15,181 nt of DNA from Bacteroidota bacterium (GTDB lineage Bacteria > Bacteroidota > Bacteroidia > Bacteroidales > Marinifilaceae), in contig JAEXFF010000286.1 of assembly GCA_023400335.1 (NCBI GenBank), positions 1-15,181 on the forward strand. Direction: 5' to 3'. The translations under genes and the position numbers were made by a program. A model generated the notes under the pieces. That model was not told the origin of the DNA. It was given only the letters and a program-made list of their open reading frames with translations, and searched no databases. Position 1 is the stretch's first letter. Each line of letters opens with the position of its first letter. Below, piece after piece: positions 8,704-15,181 of the stretch.

Positions 8704-10104
8704 TCAATGATTGAAAAAATATTCTTTGGCATTCCGGTAACAAATATCCTCGGTCATCTGTCCTACAAAATCCAAAGCCTCACGGGGCAATATCCCCCTT
8801 TTCAGATCTGTCCCCAGCATATTACACAAAATACGCCGGAAATACTCATGCCTGGAAAAAGAAAGAAAACTGCGGGAATCCGTCAACATACCGACAAAAC
8901 GACTCAATAATCCCCCGTTAGAAAGCACATTCAACTGCCGGATAATCCCCTCCATCTGATCGAGGAACCACCAGGCAGCCCCGTACTGCATTTTTCCCGC
9001 TACTGATCCGTCGTTAAAATTATATGCCATCGACATCATGACCTCCGCATCTTTCGGATTCAAATGATAGAGGATTGTACGCGCCAGTTTCCCCTCCGCA
9101 TCCAGACGTCCCAAAAATTTAGACAAAGCTTCCGCTATCGGCCGGTCGGCAATTGAATCGCATCCGATATCAGCCCCCAGCACTTTATACAAACGGATAT
9201 TATTGTTACGGATCGCTCCCACATGAAATTGTTGTGCCCAGCCCATCCGGTAGTTCCGCACCGCTAACTGATACAACATGCCTGCCTGAAATATGCCGGT
9301 TTCTTCTGCCGTTAAATCCTGTCCCTTCAAAAGTTTATTGAATAAACATTCCAAAGTGCCGTCGCTGAAATCAGCTCCGGGAAAAGCGTATAATCCATGA
9401 TCCGACAACCGGCAACCCCGTTGATGGAAATAACACATCCGGCGGTCTATAGCCTCCAGTAAATCTGCCCAATGCCGGATTTCCATGTCCGCAGCACATC
9501 CCAGCTTTTCCAGGTATTGCCGGTAAGCCGTTCCGTCCTCCACCGCCATCACCTTATCCGGTCGCCAGGCCGGCAATACTTTTACCCCAAAAGGATGAGC
9601 TGCAATTTGTTCATGAAATTCCAGATTGTCTGCAGGATCATCCGTTGTACACAAGATTTCTACCTTCATCCGTAACAATAAATGCCTTACTGAGAACTCC
9701 CGTTCTTTCAATAAAGCATTACAATGCCGGTAAACCGATCCGGCATTCTCCTTATTCAGTAAATCGTCTATTCCGAAATAACGTTTCAATTCCAGGTGGC
9801 TCCAATGGTACAGAGGATTCCGCATAGCATACGGTAACGTCTCTGCCCATTTCATAAACTTTGCAAAGTCATCTTCTTTTCCTGTAATATATTTTTCCTC
9901 TACTCCATTGGCCCGCAGCAAACGCCATTTATAATGATCCCCTCCCAACCACAACTCTGTCAGGGAAGTAAACTGACGGTCTTCCGCAATATCCCGGGGA
10001 TTTAAATGATTGTGATAATCAATAATCGGTAAAGAAGCGGCATGCTGCTGAAAAAGTTCTTCCGCAAACTCGTTTTCAAGTAAAAAATGTTCGTCTATAA
10101 ACAT
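8704..10104 (-). CDS. uxaC: Glucuronate (uronate) isomerase UxaC
   Basis: Cytosolic uronate isomerase (EC 5.3.1.12), converting D-glucuronate to D-fructuronate and usually also D-galacturonate to D-tagaturonate. The 466-residue length is typical and no signal peptide is present. Conserved blocks: PIIDYHNHLNP (26-36) with the HxH pair H31/H33 expected of an amidohydrolase-fold barrel, DHYKWR (56-61), NPLYHWSHLEL (96-106), CTTDDP (152-157), WRPDK (180-184), SDHGL (234-238), QFHVGA (292-297), GAAWWF (375-380) and, near the end, LTDSRSFLSFSRHEYFRR (407-424). The start is ATG, 11 bases after the uxuA stop, so translation is likely coupled. It feeds fructuronate to the oxidoreductase encoded upstream. 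No tagaturonate reductase (uxaB) or altronate dehydratase (uxaA) is present here, so the local route serves glucuronate. Confidence 0.97.
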   Translation of the reverse strand: MFIDEHFLLENEFAEELFQQHAASLPIIDYHNHLNPRDIAEDRQFTSLTELWLGGDHYKWRLLRANGVEEKYITGKEDDFAKFMKWAETLPYAMRNPLYHWSHLELKRYFGIDDLLNKENAGSVYRHCNALLKEREFSVRHLLLRMKVEILCTTDDPADNLEFHEQIAAHPFGVKVLPAWRPDKVMAVEDGTAYRQYLEKLGCAADMEIRHWADLLEAIDRRMCYFHQRGCRLSDHGLYAFPGADFSDGTLECLFNKLLKGQDLTAEETGIFQAGMLYQLAVRNYRMGWAQQFHVGAIRNNNIRLYKVLGADIGCDSIADRPIAEALSKFLGRLDAEGKLARTILYHLNPKDAEVMMSMAYNFNDGSVAGKMQYGAAWWFLDQMEGIIRQLNVLSNGGLLSRFVGMLTDSRSFLSFSRHEYFRRILCNMLGTDLKRGILPREALDFVGQMTEDICYRNAKEYFFNH

Positions 10105-10115
10105 AGGTCGGTTCT

Positions 10116-11297
10116 TTAAAGATATCCAAGTGTACGGGCAATTCCCACTTCCAATCCCCTTATTTCTGCCAGCCCCCTCAGACGACCAATGGCGGAATAA
10201 CCGGGATAAGTTGTTTTCTTTAAATCATCCAGCATCTGATGCCCGTGATCGGGACGCATAGGCAAAATCTCTTTCCGTCTGTTCATCACCTCTATCAGAT
10301 TCCGGACGATGGCATACATATCGATACTGCCTTCCAAATGATAGGCTTCATAAAAATTTCCCCATTCATCCCGCTGTGTACTCCTCAGGTGCACAAAATA
10401 AATCCGGTCACCCAACTCTTTCGCCATAAGGGGTAAATCGTTATCTGCCCGCACACTGAAAGAGCCCGTACAAAAACACAATCCGTTGGACGGGTTGGGT
10501 ACGGCTTTCACCAATTGTTCAAAATCGGTCCGGGTGCTCATAATACGGGGTAACCCCAATAATTTATAGGGAGGATCGTCAGGATGAATAGCCAGCCGTA
10601 TACCGGCTTCGTCGGCCACGGGAGCTACTTCTTTCAAAAAACCGATCAGGTTCTGCCGCAATTGCTCTTCATCTATATTCCTATACAATGCTAAACCTTT
10701 CCGGATGGCTTGCTCCGTAAAGCTTTTATCCGCCCCCGGTAATCCCATCAGTATGCTCTTCACCAACACTTGTTTTTCCTGTTCCGCCATTCGGGCATAC
10801 CGGTCCCCGGCCCGTTTTATCTCCTCCGGCGTATAATCCCGAGAAGCATTTTCCCGCTGTAATATATACAAATCAAAAGCCACGAAGGCCGCCCGTTCAA
10901 AACGGAGCGCCAGGGATCCATCTTCCGTTTCATATACGACAGAAGTACGGGTCCAGTCGAGAACAGGCATAAAATTATAAGTCACCACCTTTATCCCGCA
11001 TGCCGCCAGATTCCGTATACTTTGCTTATAATGTCCGATATGCTTTTCATAACCGGGAGCCCTTGTCTTTATTTCTTCACTCACCGGTAAACTCTCTACC
11101 ACTGTCCAATTCAGTCCGGCAGCTTCTATCATTGCCTTCCGTTTCCGAATCTCTTCCACTGTCCACACTTCCCCGGGGGCAATGTGGTGAAGGGCATTGA
11201 CGACAGCTGTAGCTCCGGCCTGACGGATATCCGACAGACTGACCACATCATTCGGCCCATACCACCGGAAACTCTGCTCAAATTGATAAGTATTCAT
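10116..11297 (-). CDS. uxuA: D-mannonate dehydratase UxuA
   Basis: Mannonate dehydratase (EC 4.2.1.8), which dehydrates D-mannonate to 2-keto-3-deoxy-D-gluconate in the cytosol. Starting at the ATG at 11297 gives 393 residues ([17 protein letters not shown]); the TTG two codons upstream (11303) is in frame but less likely. Motifs: RWYGPND (11-17), [12 protein letters not shown] (107-118), HPDDPP (238-243), LCFCTGS (273-279), FVHLRST (301-307) and MRPDHGH (347-353). These carry the His, Cys and Asp residues expected to bind the divalent metal in this xylose-isomerase-like barrel. It sits 33 bases after the SDR gene (27 if the TTG is used) and 11 bases before uxaC. Length and motif set are complete, so the protein should be functional. 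Confidence 0.97.
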   Translation of the reverse strand: MNTYQFEQSFRWYGPNDVVSLSDIRQAGATAVVNALHHIAPGEVWTVEEIRKRKAMIEAAGLNWTVVESLPVSEEIKTRAPGYEKHIGHYKQSIRNLAACGIKVVTYNFMPVLDWTRTSVVYETEDGSLALRFERAAFVAFDLYILQRENASRDYTPEEIKRAGDRYARMAEQEKQVLVKSILMGLPGADKSFTEQAIRKGLALYRNIDEEQLRQNLIGFLKEVAPVADEAGIRLAIHPDDPPYKLLGLPRIMSTRTDFEQLVKAVPNPSNGLCFCTGSFSVRADNDLPLMAKELGDRIYFVHLRSTQRDEWGNFYEAYHLEGSIDMYAIVRNLIEVMNRRKEILPMRPDHGHQMLDDLKKTTYPGYSAIGRLRGLAEIRGLEVGIARTLGYL

Positions 11298-11330
11298 TTC
11301 CAAAATTTTAAAAATATCTCTTTTCTGAAC

Positions 11331-12140
11331 TCACACCCCGCTGAAAATACTAAAACCTCCGTCTACCGGTAATACCGTCCCTGTCATAAAACAGGAATCA
11401 TCACTCGCCAGAAAGACAACCGCTCCATTCAGTTCTTCCGGTTTTCCCAAACGGCCGAAAGGAGTTGCCCGGATAACCTCCCTGGCCCTTTCCGAATACG
11501 ACCCATCCGGTAAGGTCATCAATGTTCTGTTTTGCTCTGTCAGGAAAAAACCGGGAGCAATCGCATTTACCCGAATACCTTCCCCGAATTTCTTCGCAAA
11601 TTCTACAGCTACCCATTTGGTAAAATTATCTATACCGGCCTTTGCAGAAGAATAGCCTACTACGCGCGTGACAACCGACTGAGCTGTCATGGAAGAAATA
11701 TTAATAACAGAACCTTTTTTCTGCCGGGCCATCTGAGCACCGAAGACCAAAGTCGGAATGACGGTTCCTTTCAAATTCAATTCCAACACCTGCTGATAAG
11801 CTTCTATATCCATATCCAAAACAGTCTGTCCGGGAGCAATCGTTGCCCCTGCGATATTTCCGCCCGCCGCATTAATCAGTATATCCACACGTCCCCACCG
11901 GTTTACAACAGCCGAACATACCTCCTCTACCTCACTTTTATTTAAAACATCCGCTTTCCCGAAACAAGCTTCCACCCCTAAGGCTTTCAGCTCTTCCACT
12001 AATGCCTCTCCTTTTTCTGCCCTTCTTCCCAAAATAACAACCCTTGCCCCCTGCCGGGCCAAACAACGGGCCATAGACGAACCCAATACGCCGTAACCAC
12101 CCGTTATCACAGCAACCCTGTCTTTTATGTCAAACATCAT
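11331..12140 (-). CDS. SDR-family D-mannonate oxidoreductase (fructuronate reductase)
   Basis: Short-chain dehydrogenase/reductase of 269 residues. It shows the nucleotide-binding TGGYGVLG (13-20), NAAGG (90-94), N122, and the catalytic set S150, Y163 and K167 (YSSAK), then PGFF and a C-terminal DGGFSIFSGV. The position between the TRAP genes and uxuA, and the GFFLTEQN and GGFS...SGV strings I recall from Bacillus subtilis YjmF (UxuB), point to NAD(P)H-dependent reduction of D-fructuronate to D-mannonate. This is the SDR-type replacement for the larger E. coli UxuB, which belongs to a different family. KduD, another SDR in uronate pathways, is the main alternative; the overall pattern fits the mannonate type better. 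An Arg-Arg pair (39-40) after the second beta strand suggests NADPH may be accepted. Two consecutive ATG codons occur at the start. Confidence 0.87.
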   Translation of the reverse strand: MMFDIKDRVAVITGGYGVLGSSMARCLARQGARVVILGRRAEKGEALVEELKALGVEACFGKADVLNKSEVEEVCSAVVNRWGRVDILINAAGGNIAGATIAPGQTVLDMDIEAYQQVLELNLKGTVIPTLVFGAQMARQKKGSVINISSMTAQSVVTRVVGYSSAKAGIDNFTKWVAVEFAKKFGEGIRVNAIAPGFFLTEQNRTLMTLPDGSYSERAREVIRATPFGRLGKPEELNGAVVFLASDDSCFMTGTVLPVDGGFSIFSGV

Positions 12141-12167
12141 TTTTATCTATTTTTTATCCTTATTCCC

Positions 12168-13463
12168 TTAGAAACCGAACAAATGAGGTATCCATAAGCT
12201 GATCTGAGGAATATAAGTAACCAACATTAAAACAATAAACATAGCTACAAATATCGGAACCAACGGTTTCAGTACATTCTCGATTCTGACTTTTGCCACA
12301 CTGCAACCGATAAACAAAACCGAGCCTACCGGAGGAGTACATAATCCTACACTCAAATTGACGACCATCATTATCCCAAAATGAATGGGATCCATCCCAA
12401 ACTGGGTAACAACCGGCAAAAATATAGGCGTAAATATCAAAATGGCAGGAGTCATATCCATAAACATTCCGACCACCAATAAAAGCAAATTGATAATCAA
12501 CAAAATGACCACCGGATTATGGCTCAATTCCAACAATCCCCGGCTGACAGTCTGCGGAATATTTTCATACGACATAATCCATGACAAACCCGTACAAGTC
12601 GCCACCAACAACAACACAATAGCCGTCGTTTTCACTGATACCAGCAATATTTCCGGTAAATCCTTCCATTTTATCTCTTTATATATAAACGACAAGAGTA
12701 AAGCATACAATACCGCAATTGCTGACGCCTCTGTAGCCGTAAATATCCCGGCAATAATTCCTCCGATCACGATAACCAGCAGCAACAAACTGGGAAGTGC
12801 CGCAGCAAAAACGTTTAAAGCCTGACGGAAAGGAACTCTTTTTCCTACCGGATATTTTTTATGATAAGCCACCCAGCCCGCTACCAGCATAATGGCGATA
12901 CCTGTCAGTATTCCAGGGAGATATCCGGCTAAGAACAAAGCTGAAATAGATACTCCCCCGCTAGCCAAAGAATAAACAATCAGTACATTACTGGGCGGTA
13001 TGGATAAACCCGTAGTAGCGGAAGAGATATTTACTGCAGCACTGAAATTTTCATCGTAACCTGCCTTCTTCATTTCCTTTCCCATAATGCTTCCGATAGC
13101 CGAAGCCGAAGCAGCCGCTGAACCCGAAATAGCACCGAACAACATGTTTGCCATTACCGTTACAAACGCCAAACCACCGGGTAAAGGTCCTACCAAAACT
13201 TTCGCGAAATTCACCAACCTCAAAGCAATGCCACCGCTATTCATGATATTCCCTGCCAAAACGAAAAAAGGAATAGCCAATAAAGTAAAACTATCCAGGC
13301 CCGAAGCCATCGTCATCGCATAAGTCGTAAAAGCCGGCAAAGAATCGATACTCACCAGCATGGTCAGTACGCCCGAGATTCCAATACTATAAGCTACGGG
13401 AACTCCTATTCCCAGGAGCAGAAAAAAACTAATTACCAATATTAAAATACCTGCAATATCCAT
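12168..13463 (-). CDS. dctM: TRAP transporter large permease, DctM family
   Basis: Large membrane subunit (431 residues) of a tripartite ATP-independent periplasmic transporter, the part that carries the substrate across the inner membrane driven by a sodium or proton gradient. It is almost entirely hydrophobic, with about a dozen membrane segments. Family motifs: GAISGSAAASASAIGSIM (110-127), SIPPSN (154-159), FTATEASA (241-248), MDMTPA (335-340) and LCTPPVG (374-380). A longer reading from a GTG at 13487 adds eight polar residues; the ATG at 13463 is preferred because GGAG lies just upstream (13467-13470, closely spaced) and DctM proteins usually begin right at the first membrane helix. It follows dctQ by 29 bases and precedes the SDR gene by 27. 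In context the likely substrate is glucuronate or another hexuronate; the sequence does not prove this. Confidence 0.93.
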   Translation of the reverse strand: MDIAGILILVISFFLLLGIGVPVAYSIGISGVLTMLVSIDSLPAFTTYAMTMASGLDSFTLLAIPFFVLAGNIMNSGGIALRLVNFAKVLVGPLPGGLAFVTVMANMLFGAISGSAAASASAIGSIMGKEMKKAGYDENFSAAVNISSATTGLSIPPSNVLIVYSLASGGVSISALFLAGYLPGILTGIAIMLVAGWVAYHKKYPVGKRVPFRQALNVFAAALPSLLLLVIVIGGIIAGIFTATEASAIAVLYALLLSFIYKEIKWKDLPEILLVSVKTTAIVLLLVATCTGLSWIMSYENIPQTVSRGLLELSHNPVVILLIINLLLLVVGMFMDMTPAILIFTPIFLPVVTQFGMDPIHFGIMMVVNLSVGLCTPPVGSVLFIGCSVAKVRIENVLKPLVPIFVAMFIVLMLVTYIPQISLWIPHLFGF

Positions 13464-13492
13464 ATTCTCCAGAATCAAAAGACGCACACTTT

Positions 13493-13960
13493 TTAACGGT
13501 CTCTTTTATATTTCACTAAACTGTCTATCTCATAATACATTATCAATCCGCCACTTAAAGGTAAAACAGAATAGACATACCCCATATTCAATTCTAAGGA
13601 AGCGGAGGTAACCTCCAGCATAAACCGGGTATACATCAGCCAGGCCCCGCCGGTGACCATTACGGTCAATGCAAACAGCAGGGTAAAAACAGAAATCAAA
13701 ATCTCCAGTATCCGCCGGGTCTTCCTTCCCGATTTGTGCAAAATTATATCGATAGCCAAATGTTCCTTTTGCCCGCTGACATAAGCCGCCCCCAATAATC
13801 CCACCCATATCAGCAAATAACCGGCGCACTCATCCGTATACGAACTGGGTGCGACCAATACATAACGGCTGAAAACCTGCCATAATACATCCAGTACCAA
13901 TACAGCCAATAGAAAAGCCAGCAGGTTTCCCAATATTTTATCAATAGTCTTCCGAAGCAT
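13493..13960 (-). CDS. dctQ: TRAP transporter small permease, DctQ family
   Basis: Small membrane subunit (155 residues) that pairs with DctM. Four membrane segments are visible at about 11-31, 47-62, 84-104 and 126-143. Characteristic DctQ features are WQVFSRYVL (27-35), the YTDE turn (41-44) before LLIWVGLLGAAY, and the EHLAIDI string (66-72) after the second helix. Its ATG overlaps the dctP stop by one base (TAATG at the junction), a strong sign of translational coupling and so of matched expression of the receptor and permease. Separate dctQ and dctM genes, rather than a fused QM protein, are seen here. Identity rests on topology, motifs and neighbours, which agree. Confidence 0.92.
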   Translation of the reverse strand: MLRKTIDKILGNLLAFLLAVLVLDVLWQVFSRYVLVAPSSYTDECAGYLLIWVGLLGAAYVSGQKEHLAIDIILHKSGRKTRRILEILISVFTLLFALTVMVTGGAWLMYTRFMLEVTSASLELNMGYVYSVLPLSGGLIMYYEIDSLVKYKRDR

Positions 13961-14979
13961 TATCTCTTCTTTTCTGTTTGTAAAACATTCGTATCCGGGA
14001 TGACTTCAATCCGCTGAATCATCCGGTAAACCCGTTCATTTTCCCGGAACATCTCCCGCATAGAAACCACCCTTTCCATAAAAGGCTTCTTATCCGGAAA
14101 ATAAATTTCCACTCCATTTTCCCGGGCTGTTTCCATGGCCTCTTCTTCCTGCTGTGCCCACAATCTGCGCTGATAAACGACGGCTTCCGCTACCGCCTGC
14201 TTCAGCCATCGCTGTTCCTGAGGGCTCAATTTATCCCACACCACCTTGCTGATAATTAATACATCCGGCAACATCGTATGTTCATTAACCGTAAAGTATT
14301 TGGATATTTCGTGATGATGGGAAGTGACAAAGGAAGGCAGATTATTTTCAGCCCCGTCTACTACACCGCTTTGCAAGGCCGTATACAATTCCGGCCAGGA
14401 AATAGGAGTGGCCGATCCTCCAAAAGCCTGCATCATAGCGACAGCTACCGGACTCTTCATCACCCGGATTTTCATTCCTTTCAGATCCTCCGGTTTTAAA
14501 ACCGGTTTTTTCATGGTATAAAAACTGCGGGCCCCTGCATCAAAATATCCCAAGCCCCGGAAAAGGTATTTCTCGGTACTTGTCTGCAATTCTTTCCCGA
14601 TTTCTCCTTCCAATACGCGAAAAAGATGGGCTTTGGATCTGAAAATATAAGGAATACCGAATACCTTATATTCCTCCACAAAACCTTCCAGAGAAGCCGT
14701 CGACACTTTTGCCATAGCCAAACTCCCGATTTGTACCAGTTCGATGTTCTGAGTCTCCGATCCCAATTGTGCCCCGGGATAGATATCTACCCGCATTTTT
14801 CCTCCGGAAATCTCCCGTAACCGATCGGCCATAAAGACCATCCCTTTGTGAAGAGAGTGTGCCTGATCCAGACCGTGGGCTAATTTGAGTACCCGGACTT
14901 TTGTTCCTCCGGAGGTACAGGCCGCGAATACGATTGCACAAATGATAATTCCGATAAAACGGCAATCCCTGAATTTCAT
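13960..14979 (-). CDS. dctP: TRAP transporter substrate-binding lipoprotein, DctP family
   Basis: Periplasmic receptor of the TRAP system, 339 residues from the ATG at 14979. An in-frame reading extends 44 codons further, but that part overlaps the aldolase gene and has no signal, whereas the chosen start opens directly into a lipoprotein signal peptide with lipobox FAAC (Cys21). Residues just after Cys21 (TSGGTK) lack the acidic cluster of the Bacteroidetes surface-export signal, so periplasmic anchoring is expected. Family motifs: YPGAQLGSE (67-75), FGIPYIFRS (107-115), ARSFY (150-154), GMKIRVMKSP (168-177) with R172, the expected carboxylate-binding arginine, and GVVDGAENN (205-213). The aldolase stop lies two bases upstream. 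Neighbouring enzymes suggest a hexuronate ligand; a related aldonate or keto-acid cannot be excluded. Confidence 0.93.
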   Translation of the reverse strand: MKFRDCRFIGIIICAIVFAACTSGGTKVRVLKLAHGLDQAHSLHKGMVFMADRLREISGGKMRVDIYPGAQLGSETQNIELVQIGSLAMAKVSTASLEGFVEEYKVFGIPYIFRSKAHLFRVLEGEIGKELQTSTEKYLFRGLGYFDAGARSFYTMKKPVLKPEDLKGMKIRVMKSPVAVAMMQAFGGSATPISWPELYTALQSGVVDGAENNLPSFVTSHHHEISKYFTVNEHTMLPDVLIISKVVWDKLSPQEQRWLKQAVAEAVVYQRRLWAQQEEEAMETARENGVEIYFPDKKPFMERVVSMREMFRENERVYRMIQRIEVIPDTNVLQTEKKR

Positions 14980-14981
14980 TT

Positions 14982-15181
14982 TTATTTTTTTAAGCGGGTC
15001 CTCACTCGGTGTAAAATAGCATAACAATCCTTGACAAAAGCCGTCAATTCTTCCCAATTGCCCGCCTGAATTTTTGATTTCGGAAACAAATTCGACCCCA
15101 TTCCGACACAAGTTGCCCCTGCTTTAAACCAGGCCTCCAGATTCTCTTCTGTCGGCTCCACTCCGCCGGTAGGCATGATAC
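14982..15181 (-). CDS. eda: KDPG/KHG aldolase, C-terminal part only (cut by window edge)
   Basis: Last 66 or so codons of 2-keto-3-deoxy-6-phosphogluconate aldolase, a cytosolic class I aldolase that splits KDPG into pyruvate and glyceraldehyde-3-phosphate. The string IMPTGGVEPTEENLEAW followed by AGATCVGMGSNLF is the phosphate-binding end of the barrel in this family. The ATG at 15176 is an internal methionine: the frame continues open past it to the window edge, and PTGGV lies well inside complete aldolases. The Schiff-base lysine and the N-terminal two thirds lie outside. It is the most upstream gene seen of the - strand operon, two bases ahead of dctP. A KDG kinase (kdgK) would be expected further upstream. 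Confidence 0.93.
   Translation of the reverse strand, partial: IMPTGGVEPTEENLEAWFKAGATCVGMGSNLFPKSKIQAGNWEELTAFVKDCYAILHRVRTRLKK

Noticed and set aside
14490..14505. Sixteen-base palindrome (CCGGTTTTAAAACCGG) followed by a T run on the + strand, resembling an intrinsic terminator.
   Set aside because: It lies inside dctP in the antisense direction, with no + strand transcript to end, and an 8-base-arm palindrome is not rare enough in 15 kb to be notable.

Overview
The window reads as a chromosomal glycan-utilisation locus from a gut-type member of the Bacteroidales. The evidence is that the first gene keeps the conserved blocks and active-site residues I recall for the Bacteroides thetaiotaomicron GH84 enzyme, several signal-peptide-bearing glycoside hydrolases sit in a row, most starts lack a strong Shine-Dalgarno sequence, and base composition is moderate. 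Genus cannot be fixed from the sequence alone. There are no rRNA, tRNA, CRISPR, transposase or phage genes, and no gene-free stretch longer than 300 bases.

Layout. Positions 1-3735 (+ strand) hold a GH84 beta-N-acetylglucosaminidase whose 5' end is cut by the window edge, then a 246-base AT-rich gap, then an exported amidohydrolase. A 121-base convergent gap follows. From 3857 to the right edge everything is on the - strand and looks like one long operon, transcribed right to left: KDPG aldolase (3' part only), TRAP transporter dctP-dctQ-dctM, an SDR-type mannonate oxidoreductase, mannonate dehydratase (uxuA), glucuronate isomerase (uxaC), a GH2 enzyme that may be a beta-glucuronidase, a GH29 alpha-L-fucosidase and a GH105 unsaturated uronyl hydrolase. 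Gaps are 1 base of overlap to about 60 bases, apart from 106 bases between the GH2 and GH29 genes.

How it works together (inference). Oligosaccharides brought into the periplasm by an outer-membrane system not in this window are trimmed by GH2 (glucuronic acid), GH29 (fucose) and GH105 (lyase-generated unsaturated uronic acid). Free hexuronate is captured by the DctP lipoprotein and moved inward by DctQM. UxaC makes fructuronate, the SDR reduces it to mannonate, UxuA dehydrates it to 2-keto-3-deoxygluconate (KDG), a KDG kinase that should lie just beyond the right edge phosphorylates it, and KDPG aldolase gives pyruvate and glyceraldehyde-3-phosphate. The operon is ordered roughly opposite to the flow of carbon: central metabolism first, outer enzymes last.

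The most surprising non-gene signal is a perfect 16-base inverted repeat with a 2-base spacer inside the GH29 coding region (5246-5279). Nothing here looks like a wholly new system. The points worth a second look are this hairpin, the use of a lipid-anchored TRAP system for uronate uptake in a Bacteroidales glycan locus, and the enzyme combination, which implies a fucosylated, glucuronate-bearing, lyase-cut substrate.
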